Below, in pieces: positions 1 to 5,110 of a DNA stretch of 5,171 bases. The translations under genes were made by a program, and so were the position numbers. The number at the start of each line of letters is the position of its first letter. The first letter of the stretch is position 1. The stretch is from Cyanobacteria bacterium M_surface_7_m2_040 (lineage in GTDB: Bacteria; Cyanobacteriota; Cyanobacteriia; PCC-6307; Cyanobiaceae), in contig VGPQ01000126.1 of the NCBI GenBank assembly GCA_016882555.1, positions 1 through 5,171 of the forward strand, given 5' to 3'. Under the pieces are notes generated by a model, which saw only the letters and a list, made by a program, of their open reading frames with translations, made no database searches and was not told the origin of the DNA.

Positions 1-380
1 CCCAGGCCCAGGGCCGTCGCCATGGCGCGCACCGCCTCGATTTTGCGCTGCACCGAATCCACCAGGGTGAGGCGAGCCGTGGGCAGGGCAATCGCCAGGG
101 CCAGCCCCGGGAAGCCCCCGCCGGTGCCCACATCGATCAGGCGCAAGGGGGTGCTGGCCGCGCTCACATGCTGCTGCCCGTTGAGCAGACCGATCAGCGG
201 CCAGAGGCTGTCGAACACCTGGGCGACCCAGTAATCATCGCCTTCGACCAGCCGGGTGAGGTTGAGGCGGCCGTTCCACTGGCGCAGCTCGTGCTGCAGC
301 TGGGTGAACAGGCGTTGCTGCTCGCCGCTGGGCTGCCAGCCCAGCGCCGTCCACAGTGCTGCCAGCTGATCAGTGGGCAC
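1..380 (-). CDS. rsmG: 16S rRNA (guanine-N7) methyltransferase RsmG (GidB), N-terminal part, cut by window edge
   Basis: RsmG uses S-adenosylmethionine to methylate N7 of a guanine in the 530 loop of 16S rRNA (G527 in E. coli numbering) in the cytoplasm. The frame gives 126 complete codons, then runs off position 1, so the C-terminal half is missing. The SAM-binding motif I lies at residues 82-92 ([11 protein letters not shown]), and a motif II-like LVDSVQRK follows at about 106-113. The helical N-terminal segment contains [10 protein letters not shown] (35-44), typical of the family. The start is taken as GTG at 378-380, because an in-frame TAG lies about 8 codons upstream and no ATG falls between them; no strong ribosome binding site is visible. 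The gene is divergent from the J-domain gene across 49 bp. The family call is firm; the exact start is less so. Confidence 0.93.
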   Translation of the reverse strand, partial: MPTDQLAALWTALGWQPSGEQQRLFTQLQHELRQWNGRLNLTRLVEGDDYWVAQVFDSLWPLIGLLNGQQHVSAASTPLRLIDVGTGGGFPGLALAIALPTARLTLVDSVQRKIEAVRAMATALGL

Positions 381-429
381 GCTGCCAGGACCCGGATGTG
401 CTTTCTAGGATCCCGCAAAGCCTGGGGCC
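381..429. promoter_or_regulatory. divergent intergenic spacer, probable promoter region
   Basis: This 49-bp gap lies between the divergent starts of rsmG and the J-domain gene, so any promoters for the two would have to overlap here or lie inside the coding regions. The only AT-leaning stretch is around 401-411. A -10-like TAGGAT (4 of 6 matches to TATAAT) sits at 406-411 on the plus strand, and TAGAAA reads on the minus strand at 402-407. No convincing -35 box accompanies either. The regulatory role is inferred from gene orientation; the individual boxes are weak. Confidence 0.3.
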
Positions 430-840
430 ATGTCTGCGCCGAGTCACTACCAGCTGCTCGGGCTTCCGGTCAACGCCAGCGCCGAGGCGTTGCGCCAGGC
501 CTTTCGCCAGTTGAGCAAGCGCTACCACCCCGACACCACCACCCTGCCCCTGCCCCAGGCCGAATCGGCATTCAAGGACTTGCAACGGGCCTACAGCGTG
601 CTCAGCGATCCGGAGCTGCGCCGTCGCTATGACGCCGAGTTGGTCGCCCAGCCGGCTGAGAATCCGCGTCAGCCGGTGGTGCTGCCGTCGGAGCGCCGGC
701 CCCTGTCGGGCGGAGAATGGTTGGCGCTGTTGCTGCTGGTTGTGGCGGCGCTGTTTTCGCTGCTGCTCGGCGTGGGCATGGCCTGGCTGCGGGGGGTCGA
801 TCTGATGCAATGGCCCAGTTGGTGGCTGGAGGCCCGATGA
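430..840 (+). CDS. J-domain protein with C-terminal transmembrane segment
   Basis: A protein of 136 residues. The N-terminal J domain covers residues about 6-69, starting HYQLLGLPVNASAEALRQAF, with the invariant H33-P34-D35 between helices II and III and a typical helix III/IV end (AYSVLSDPELRRRYD, 54-68). J domains stimulate Hsp70 (DnaK) ATPase through HPD. The Gly/Phe region, zinc fingers and C-terminal substrate-binding domains of classical DnaJ are absent, so this is a type III J protein. A linker (about 72-95) leads to one hydrophobic segment at 97-119, then a short Trp-rich tail. It probably recruits an Hsp70 to a membrane; which membrane is not shown. Its stop codon overlaps the start of the DUF3143 gene by 4 nt, so the two are probably co-translated. 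The J-domain call is firm; client and partner Hsp70 are unknown. Confidence 0.92.
   Translation: MSAPSHYQLLGLPVNASAEALRQAFRQLSKRYHPDTTTLPLPQAESAFKDLQRAYSVLSDPELRRRYDAELVAQPAENPRQPVVLPSERRPLSGGEWLALLLLVVAALFSLLLGVGMAWLRGVDLMQWPSWWLEAR
828..832 (+). promoter_or_regulatory. Shine-Dalgarno site for the DUF3143 gene
   Basis: GGAGG inside the last codons of the J-domain gene lies 4 nt before ATG 837-839. It supports that start over the upstream in-frame ATG at 717, which would place about 40 extra codons inside the J-domain gene. Confidence 0.6.
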
Positions 841-1157
841 GTCGAGGGGTGCAGGATGCCGGAGATGGCGGGCTCGAGGCCTTGCCGTTGGACGCTGCGC
901 TGCCGCCCCCGGAGACCCCGCTGGTCCACCACCCCCTGCCCTTGCTGGAAGCCTGGTTGCGCGGCTTCGGCGCCCGTCAGCGTGGCACCCATTCGACCCA
1001 GTGGGATCTGCACCAGCCGCAGTGGAGCGCCCTGCTTGAGCTGGATGTGGAAGAGCTCAGGGTGAGCTGGCTGCAGGACGGCCGCCAGAGCCTGCGGCAT
1101 TTCCCCTACGGCCTCTCGCGCGCCGATGTGGAGGCGGCCATCCTCGCTGGCCCCTGA
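837..1157 (+). CDS. DUF3143 family protein
   Basis: A protein of 106 residues resembling the DUF3143 family of cyanobacteria, whose function is not established. After a variable, acidic and proline-rich start, the family-like core runs from about residue 27: PLVHHPLPLLEAWLRGFGA, a Trp-containing strand region (STQWDLHQPQWSALLELDVEEL), then the C-terminal signature FPYGLSRADVEAAILAGP. I see no signal peptide, membrane segment or catalytic motif, so it is probably a small cytosolic protein. The ATG overlaps the TGA of the J-domain gene (ATGA at 837-840) and has its own GGAGG, so the two genes probably form one transcription unit. That coupling hints at a shared role, perhaps as partner or cofactor of the J protein, but this is inference. 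Family assignment is by recalled sequence pattern only. Confidence 0.85.
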   Translation: MSRGVQDAGDGGLEALPLDAALPPPETPLVHHPLPLLEAWLRGFGARQRGTHSTQWDLHQPQWSALLELDVEELRVSWLQDGRQSLRHFPYGLSRADVEAAILAGP

Positions 1158-1187
1158 TCGGCGGGGTAGGCCAGATCGCCACAGGCT

Positions 1188-1196
1188 TGCCATGAT
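1188..1196 (+). promoter_or_regulatory. candidate extended -10 promoter element
   Basis: TG-C-CATGAT fits an extended -10 element: the TG dinucleotide at 1188-1189, one base, then CATGAT with 4 of 6 matches to TATAAT. It lies in the 104-bp gap between the DUF3143 stop and the next plus-strand gene. The expected transcription start near 1203 would suit either start codon of that gene (1229 or 1262). The -35 position (about 1168-1173) does not match TTGACA. This is a pattern match only. Confidence 0.35.
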
Positions 1197-1261
1197 GGAG
1201 GGGTCCAGCACCCTCTGCGGGCCTGGCTATGGCACCCGCATTCAGCAGCGATCGGGATCCC

Positions 1262-1561
1262 ATGTCCCGTGATTCCCGTTCCCGTGACAGGCGTCGCCTG
1301 TCGCGGCGGTTTCTCAGCGCCGCCGACCTGGAGCTGCGCCGCCCCCTGATCGATCGCTATCGCGCCTGGGGCCCGGTTGAGATCTTTGCTGAGGGCCAGT
1401 GGCAGGCGATTCGGGTGCAGCTCGAACGCCAGGGCTGGCACCCGTCGCAGATCGAGCTGGTGCACGATCAGCTCCGCCAGGGGTGGCCACTGGCGACCGC
1501 CAAGCTGCATGCTGCCCGCCTGTCGGGTCATTGCCCGATCAAGGCTCAGAACGACAGCTGA
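1262..1561 (+). CDS. conserved-looking hypothetical protein, basic N-terminus
   Basis: I do not recognise this 99-residue protein. The first 16 residues are very basic (MSRDSRSRDRRRLSRR), encoded partly by three near-tandem TCCCGT units at 1265-1285. The rest looks soluble and helical, with recurring aromatic and Gly-Trp turns (YRAWG 33-37, GW 58-59, GW 74-75), and ends in a short polar tail. I see no membrane segment, signal peptide or known catalytic motif. The basic tail could contact nucleic acid or an acidic surface, but that is speculation. I chose ATG 1262 because GGGA lies a few bases upstream and the protein then opens directly into the basic segment; an in-frame ATG at 1229 would add 11 residues and has no clear ribosome binding site. 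Codon use and GC match the neighbours, so it looks native. It is convergent with the biotin operon, 10 bp between stops. Confidence 0.7.
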   Translation: MSRDSRSRDRRRLSRRFLSAADLELRRPLIDRYRAWGPVEIFAEGQWQAIRVQLERQGWHPSQIELVHDQLRQGWPLATAKLHAARLSGHCPIKAQNDS

Positions 1562-1576
1562 GCTCTCCGGCTCAGC
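1557..1576. terminator. small hairpin spanning both convergent stop codons
   Basis: GCTGAGC at 1557-1563 pairs with GCTCAGC at 1570-1576, giving seven Watson-Crick pairs. A further T-G wobble on the plus-strand RNA leaves a 4-nt loop. The stem contains both stop codons: plus-strand TGA 1559-1561 pairs with the complement of minus-strand TGA 1572-1574. Neither side is followed by a T-run, so it is not a canonical intrinsic terminator. Its position between two convergent units makes a bidirectional end-of-transcript role possible. The pairing is seen directly; the function is inferred. Confidence 0.35.
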
Positions 1577-1736
1577 CACCCCTGCGGCAGATCTCGCTGT
1601 GGCGTTCGTCCTGGGCTGCCCATGGCCCGCAATTGATCCAGCGCACCAGCGAGAGCTCAACGTCGGTGAACAGCACCAGGATGGCGCTGCACACCAGCAG
1701 CACCATCAGGCTGATCAGGGTGTGGCGCTTGTTCAT
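1572..1736 (-). CDS. small single-pass membrane protein at the end of the biotin operon (54 aa)
   Basis: I do not recognise this small gene, which falls below the usual ORF length cut-off. It encodes MNKRHTLISLMVLLVCSAIL followed by VLFTDVELSLVRWINCGPW and a polar tail ending EICRRGG. A basic N-terminus (K3, R4) precedes a hydrophobic stretch at about residues 7-23, which suggests one membrane helix with the N-terminus inside and a C-terminal tail of about 30 residues outside. The tail has two cysteines (C36, C50) that could pair in an oxidising compartment. C16 is not in a good lipobox because the preceding residue is Val. The ATG overlaps the bioD stop as ATGA (1733-1736), like the other junctions of the operon, which is the main reason to believe it is translated. 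A link to biotin metabolism or uptake is possible but unproven; it may simply be a co-transcribed passenger. Confidence 0.65.
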   Translation of the reverse strand: MNKRHTLISLMVLLVCSAILVLFTDVELSLVRWINCGPWAAQDERHSEICRRGG

Positions 1737-2425
1737 TGGGGCCCGTTGCGATTCAGGGGCTGGGCCAACGCTACGAGACGTTGGCTCAGCCGAGCGCCCA
1801 GCTGGCTGTGCTGCCAGTGCTGCAGCAGCAGGGTGGCGCTCAGCGGCGCCAGCGGCGGCAGCTCGGCCAGCACCGGCAGGCCCGTCAGCTGCTCCAGCGT
1901 GCGGGGGTTGTCGGGGTGGGGCGGTCCGTTGAGCACCAGGCCCAGCACCGGGATGCCAAGGCGTCTCAGGGCTTCAACCGAGAGCAGGCAGTGGTTCAGG
2001 GTGCCGAGGCCGCTGCGGCCCACCAGCAGCACCGGCAGCTGCCAGCGTTGCAGCTGCTCGATCTGCAGCCAGTCACGCCGCAGCGGCACCAACAACCCGC
2101 CCGCGGTTTCGATCACCAAGGGGCCAGGGCACTCGGGCAGCGCAAGCCGGGCCGGATCGATCGTCACCCCGTCCTGTTCGGCGGCCCAATGCGGCGACAC
2201 CGGCTGGCTCAGCCGGTAGGCCTCTGGAATCACACGCTGCGGGGGCAGCTCCAGCAGCTGCTGCAGCCGCTGGCTGTCGCCACCGCCCTCGAGCCCGCTC
2301 TGCACCGGTTTCCAATAGTGGGCGCCGAACCCCTGCACCAGCCAGGCGCTGACCACGGTCTTGCCGACGTCGGTGTCGGTGCCGCACACCACGAGTCGGG
2401 CCGCTGGGATCACCGAGGGGGTCAC
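1733..2425 (-). CDS. bioD: dethiobiotin synthetase BioD
   Basis: BioD forms the ureido ring of dethiobiotin from 7,8-diaminononanoate, CO2 and ATP, the penultimate step of biotin synthesis, in the cytosol. From GTG 2425 the protein has 230 residues, the normal family length. The P-loop is GTDTDVGKT at residues 15-23. KPVQSG (39-44) supplies the lysine next to the substrate, D50 (GGGDSQ) is the likely metal ligand, and ETAGGLLVPL (106-115) matches the family's E-x-AGG-x-x-x-PL segment. VGRSGLGTLNH and LVLNGP follow in the usual order. The GTG start overlaps the bioC stop as GTGA (2422-2425), matching the coupling of its neighbours; a second GTG at 2411-2413 and an upstream in-frame ATG at 2455 are less likely. 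The protein looks intact. No bioA lies next to it, so its diamine substrate must come from an enzyme encoded elsewhere. Confidence 0.95.
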   Translation of the reverse strand: MTPSVIPAARLVVCGTDTDVGKTVVSAWLVQGFGAHYWKPVQSGLEGGGDSQRLQQLLELPPQRVIPEAYRLSQPVSPHWAAEQDGVTIDPARLALPECPGPLVIETAGGLLVPLRRDWLQIEQLQRWQLPVLLVGRSGLGTLNHCLLSVEALRRLGIPVLGLVLNGPPHPDNPRTLEQLTGLPVLAELPPLAPLSATLLLQHWQHSQLGARLSQRLVALAQPLNRNGPQ

Positions 2426-3177
2426 CGTTGCCCGATCAGCACCAGGATCCGCCAACTCACCCGCTCATCCACAGGCCAGTGGTGTAGCAGCTGGCGCCAC
2501 TGGCTGGGGCTGAGGGGCGGCTGGTCGCTGTGACCAGCCCCCAGGCGCCGCACTTGCCTCAGAAAGCCCAGGCCGGCGGGGCTGTAGCGCTGGCTGAACA
2601 TCAGCATCTGGTGCCGCTGCAGCTTCAGCAGGCTGGCTGCAGCGGCGATCAGTGCCTCGGCGTCGGGCAACGATCGCGCCGTGCAGGGCACACCGGCGCG
2701 CCGGGCCGCCTGGTGCCATTGGGGGAAGCTGCCGGCCACCGGTGTGGCCAGCACCAGCCAGCCCCCGGGGCGCAGCGCCCTGGCCCAGTGCTCCAGCCTT
2801 TCGGCCGGATCCTGCAGCCACTGCAGGCAGAAGCTGCTGCTGATCAGGCTGCTGTTGTGCAGGGCGGCAGGCAGGTCGTCGTTCAGGTTCCACAGCAGTT
2901 GGTCGCTTCTGCGTTGCGCCAGCGGGTTGTGCGCCAGCAGGGTGGGACTGCCATCCACCTGCAGCAGGGTGCGCTCGAGCCCCTGCTGCTGCAGGGCCAG
3001 GCCCACCAGGCCGGTGCCGGCGCCGAGGTCAGCGCAGGGCCCCGCGGCGGGCAGGGGCAAGGCGGCGGCGAGGTGTGCCAGGCGCCAGGCGATCGCGCGC
3101 TGCAGCCCCGCCTCCGTGTTGTAGCGGTGGGCCTGCCGGCCAAAACAGGCGCAGCTGGCTGGGGTCGCCGCGTTCAT
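2422..3177 (-). CDS. bioC: malonyl-ACP O-methyltransferase BioC
   Basis: BioC transfers a methyl group from SAM to the free carboxyl of malonyl-ACP, so that the fatty-acid synthesis enzymes can extend it to a pimeloyl chain. The protein has 251 residues. The N-terminal FGRQAHRYNTEAGLQ (12-26) corresponds to the family's F-x-x-x-A-x-x-Y start. SAM motif I is DLGAGTG (50-56), D75 in QVDGS is the likely ribose-binding acidic residue, SSSFCLQWLQDP (113-124) matches the BioC substrate-region motif with its Gln-Trp, and LRPGGWL (135-141) is the usual post-motif strand. The ATG overlaps the esterase stop as ATGA (3174-3177) and has GGAG 6 nt upstream. Its frame stays open upstream to about 4299, through the esterase gene and into bioF, but that stretch is non-coding shadow. 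The position beside bioD, bioF and an esterase supports BioC over a generic methyltransferase. Confidence 0.92.
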   Translation of the reverse strand: MNAATPASCACFGRQAHRYNTEAGLQRAIAWRLAHLAAALPLPAAGPCADLGAGTGLVGLALQQQGLERTLLQVDGSPTLLAHNPLAQRRSDQLLWNLNDDLPAALHNSSLISSSFCLQWLQDPAERLEHWARALRPGGWLVLATPVAGSFPQWHQAARRAGVPCTARSLPDAEALIAAAASLLKLQRHQMLMFSQRYSPAGLGFLRQVRRLGAGHSDQPPLSPSQWRQLLHHWPVDERVSWRILVLIGQR

Positions 3178-3875
3178 CGCTGCTCCAGCGCCTCCATCCA
3201 GGTGGTCACCAGGGCCAGGGTTGGTGTGCCGATGAGGCCATGGCCAGCGCTGGCGAGGGTGAGCACATCCGCCTGAGGCAGTGCTTGCTCCAGCAGCTCG
3301 CGTGCTTCCGGCACCACGATCTGATCCGCTCCGGCCTGCAGCAGCAGCACCCGAGCTCCGCCAGGAAAGCCCGGCGGCAGACCCGCGCAGTCGCTGATCA
3401 GCTGCAGGTCCTGTTGCAAGCGCGCCAGTCCCTCTGGGGGGATGGGTTCGCAGGCCGGCGATGCTTGCAGGGCATCGGCCGACGCGGGCGCGGCCACCTG
3501 CTGCAGAAACGACAGCAGCATCCCCCCGGGATCGGGGCCGGCGAGTTCGGCGGCCATGCCGCTCAGGGCAGTGCGCACCCTTCGGCCGGCGGGCCCCTCG
3601 GGCGCAAAGCGTCCAAAACTGGTGAGCAGCACCACGGCATCGGCGGCAGCCATCACCTCCTGGTTGAGCAGGTGGGGGCCGAGCGAATGGGCGATCACCA
3701 CCTTGGTGGCGCCCGGCAACTGCCAGCGGGGCTGCTGCGGCGGGCGACAGCCGTAGCCGCGCTCCCCGCAGCTCCACTGCCATCCGCGCTGCTGCCAGAG
3801 CGGCTGCCAGGGCTCCCAGCTGCGGCTGTCGCCGCACCAGCCATGCATGGCGATCAGCTCCAACGCCTGGTTCAT
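3174..3875 (-). CDS. bioK: pimeloyl-ACP methyl ester esterase, BioK-like alpha/beta hydrolase
   Basis: The likely role is to hydrolyse pimeloyl-ACP methyl ester after two elongation cycles, releasing pimeloyl-ACP for BioF and ending further elongation, the job BioH does in E. coli. The protein has 233 residues and an alpha/beta-hydrolase pattern. HGWCGDSRSW (11-20) forms the oxyanion-hole region. The nucleophile elbow is AHSLG (62-66) with S64, and D184 (AGADQIV) and H212 (SAGHG) complete a plausible triad. The elbow starts with Ala, not the Gly of GxSxG. BioK, described in Synechococcus and Prochlorococcus as a BioH replacement in bio clusters, fits the position between bioF and bioC. The ATG overlaps the bioF stop as ATGA (3872-3875). 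An in-frame ATG at 3992 would extend back into bioF and is rejected. The hydrolase fold and role are well supported; the symbol rests on context. Confidence 0.82.
   Translation of the reverse strand: MNQALELIAMHGWCGDSRSWEPWQPLWQQRGWQWSCGERGYGCRPPQQPRWQLPGATKVVIAHSLGPHLLNQEVMAAADAVVLLTSFGRFAPEGPAGRRVRTALSGMAAELAGPDPGGMLLSFLQQVAAPASADALQASPACEPIPPEGLARLQQDLQLISDCAGLPPGFPGGARVLLLQAGADQIVVPEARELLEQALPQADVLTLASAGHGLIGTPTLALVTTWMEALEQR
3183..3186 (-). promoter_or_regulatory. Shine-Dalgarno site for bioC
   Basis: GGAG on the minus strand, inside the last codons of the esterase gene, lies 5 nt before ATG 3175-3177. It fixes the bioC start at the 4-nt overlap within an otherwise open upstream frame. 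Confidence 0.55.
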
Positions 3876-5095
3876 GGCTGCCCCAGGGCGCTGAGCAACC
3901 GCGGCAGGGTGCCGGCTGGCAGGTCGCGGCGCAGCACGATCCGCAGCCGGGCGCTGCCTGCGGGCACGGTGGGCGGCCGGATCGCCACGCACAGCAGGCC
4001 GTCGCGTTCGAGTTGGTGCTGCAGCTGCAGGGCCCGTTCGTCGTCGCCCACCAGCAGCGGCAGGATCGGCCCCTCACCCGCTGGCCGCGGCCAGCCGGCT
4101 GCCGCCAGCACCTCGCGCCAGCGCCTTGCCCGCTGCCGCAGCAGCTCACCCGGATCCTGGCGTTCGGCGTCCTGCTGCTGGATCCAGGCCAGTGCTGCCA
4201 GCGCCCCGGCGGCCAGGGGCGGTGCCAGGGCCGTGGTGTAACGAAAGGCCCCGCTCGTTTGCAGCAGCGCCTCCAGCGTGTCGGCATCGCCGGCGACAAA
4301 GGCGCCGCCGCTGCCCAGGGCCTTGCCGAAGGTGCCGCTGATCAGGGCGATGGCTGCTTGCCCGTGGCCCAGGCCGCGGCCGCCGGGCCCCAGCACCCCC
4401 AGCGCATGGGCTTCATCCAGCAGCAGCGCCGCTCCGTGGCGCTGGCACAGCTCAACAAGCTGTGGCACGGCTGGGCTCGTGCCTTGCATCGAAAACAGAC
4501 TCTCGCTCAGCACCAGCAGACGCCGCTGCGGCGCGGCAGCCCGCGCCGCAGCCAGGTGGCGCTCCAGATCGTGCAGGTCGTTGTGGCCAAAGCGCTGCAG
4601 CTGGGCCCCGGCGGCACGCACCCCGCAGAGCAGGGAATGGTGAATCAAGCGGTCGGCCAGCACCAGGCTGTGGCGATCGGCCAGGGCGCCTACGGCCGCC
4701 AGGTTCGCCTGAAACCCGCTGGGGAAGAGCAGGGCCCGCTCACGCCCCAGCCAGCTGGCGAGGGCGGTCTCCAGCGCCTGGTGAACGGGCCTGCTGCCGC
4801 TCACCAGCCGCGAGCCCCCGGCGCCCAGGCCGCTGCGCTGCAGCTCGGCGGCGGCGGCGGTGGTCACGGCCGGATGCCTGCTGAGGCCCAGATAGTCGTT
4901 GCTGGCCAGATCCAGAAGCGGCGCTGCATCGCCGCCGTCCTGGGGCACCAGGCCTTGCGCGCTGGCGGCAAAGCTGCGCAGCTGCCGGCGGCGTGATGGG
5001 CTGAGCGCCGTCAGTGTGCGCTGCAGATCCCATCGCCACAGGTCGCTCAGCGATGGGATCGGCCGGGTTGGTGAATCGCTCGGTGCTGGCCCCAT
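3872..5095 (-). CDS. bioF: 8-amino-7-oxononanoate synthase BioF
   Basis: BioF is a PLP-dependent alpha-oxoamine synthase that condenses pimeloyl-ACP (or -CoA) with L-alanine, releasing CO2, to give KAPA. From ATG 5095 it has 407 residues, slightly longer than the usual 380-390 because of a Pro/Ser-rich N-terminus. Family blocks appear in order: LASNDYLGLS (63-72), GAGGSRLVSGSRPVHQALE (about 91-109), FPSGFQAN, DRLIHHSLL with H152 positioned to stack on PLP, SESLFSMQGT, DEAHALG (227-233), the Schiff-base lysine K258 in SGTFGKALGSGG, and IRPPTVPAGSARLRI near the C-terminus. All expected catalytic residues are present. The start at 5095 is chosen for the AGGAG upstream; an in-frame ATG at 5152 would add 19 residues. 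It is the first visible gene of the minus-strand operon and overlaps the esterase gene by 4 nt. Confidence 0.95.
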   Translation of the reverse strand: MGPAPSDSPTRPIPSLSDLWRWDLQRTLTALSPSRRRQLRSFAASAQGLVPQDGGDAAPLLDLASNDYLGLSRHPAVTTAAAAELQRSGLGAGGSRLVSGSRPVHQALETALASWLGRERALLFPSGFQANLAAVGALADRHSLVLADRLIHHSLLCGVRAAGAQLQRFGHNDLHDLERHLAAARAAAPQRRLLVLSESLFSMQGTSPAVPQLVELCQRHGAALLLDEAHALGVLGPGGRGLGHGQAAIALISGTFGKALGSGGAFVAGDADTLEALLQTSGAFRYTTALAPPLAAGALAALAWIQQQDAERQDPGELLRQRARRWREVLAAAGWPRPAGEGPILPLLVGDDERALQLQHQLERDGLLCVAIRPPTVPAGSARLRIVLRRDLPAGTLPRLLSALGQP

Positions 5096-5105
5096 GCGGT
5101 GCAGT

Positions 5106-5110
5106 CTCCT
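5106..5110 (-). promoter_or_regulatory. Shine-Dalgarno site for bioF
   Basis: AGGAG on the minus strand lies 10 nt before ATG 5093-5095. The spacing is rather long but acceptable. It favours this start over the in-frame ATG at 5150-5152, which has only CAGG directly abutting it. No recognisable biotin-repressor (BirA-type) operator or clear -10/-35 pair was seen in 5096-5171. Confidence 0.5.

Noticed and set aside
1148..1173. A CCCC/GGGG hairpin (1151-1154 with 1163-1166) over the DUF3143 stop, considered as a terminator.
   Set aside because: The stem is four pairs with an imperfect outer extension and no T-run follows, so it is too weak to call.
669..1660. Minus-strand open frames opposite the DUF3143 gene and the 99-residue gene.
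   Set aside because: They mirror the plus-strand genes, show no family motif and lack plausible ribosome binding sites.
1689..1691. Lipoprotein signal in the small membrane protein, with C16 as the lipidation cysteine.
   Set aside because: The residue before Cys is Val; a lipobox needs Gly, Ala or Ser there. A plain membrane helix explains the segment better.
1736..2533. Plus-strand open frame of about 265 codons opposite bioD.
   Set aside because: It is Gln-rich because it is the complement of Leu CTG codons in bioD; no domain is visible.
3089..3096. A GCGATCGC octamer (HIP1, highly iterated palindrome of many cyanobacteria).
   Set aside because: Only one perfect copy was found in about 5 kb, inside bioC. 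That is not enrichment, so it is no evidence of a functional site.
3075..4241. Plus-strand open frame of about 390 codons opposite bioC, the esterase and bioF.
   Set aside because: It has no recognisable domain, a composition rich in Arg, Gln, Ala and Gly, and it is antisense to three strongly supported genes.
2422..4299. A very long minus-strand open frame that looks like a fusion ending in BioC.
   Set aside because: Only the last 251 residues resemble a protein family. The upstream part is low-complexity Arg/Ala/Gly sequence out of frame with the clear BioF and esterase genes, as expected for GC-rich shadow reading.
4013..4996. Plus-strand open frame of about 330 codons opposite bioF.
   Set aside because: It is an antisense shadow of a well-conserved gene, with Gln/Ala/Gly-rich composition and no motif.
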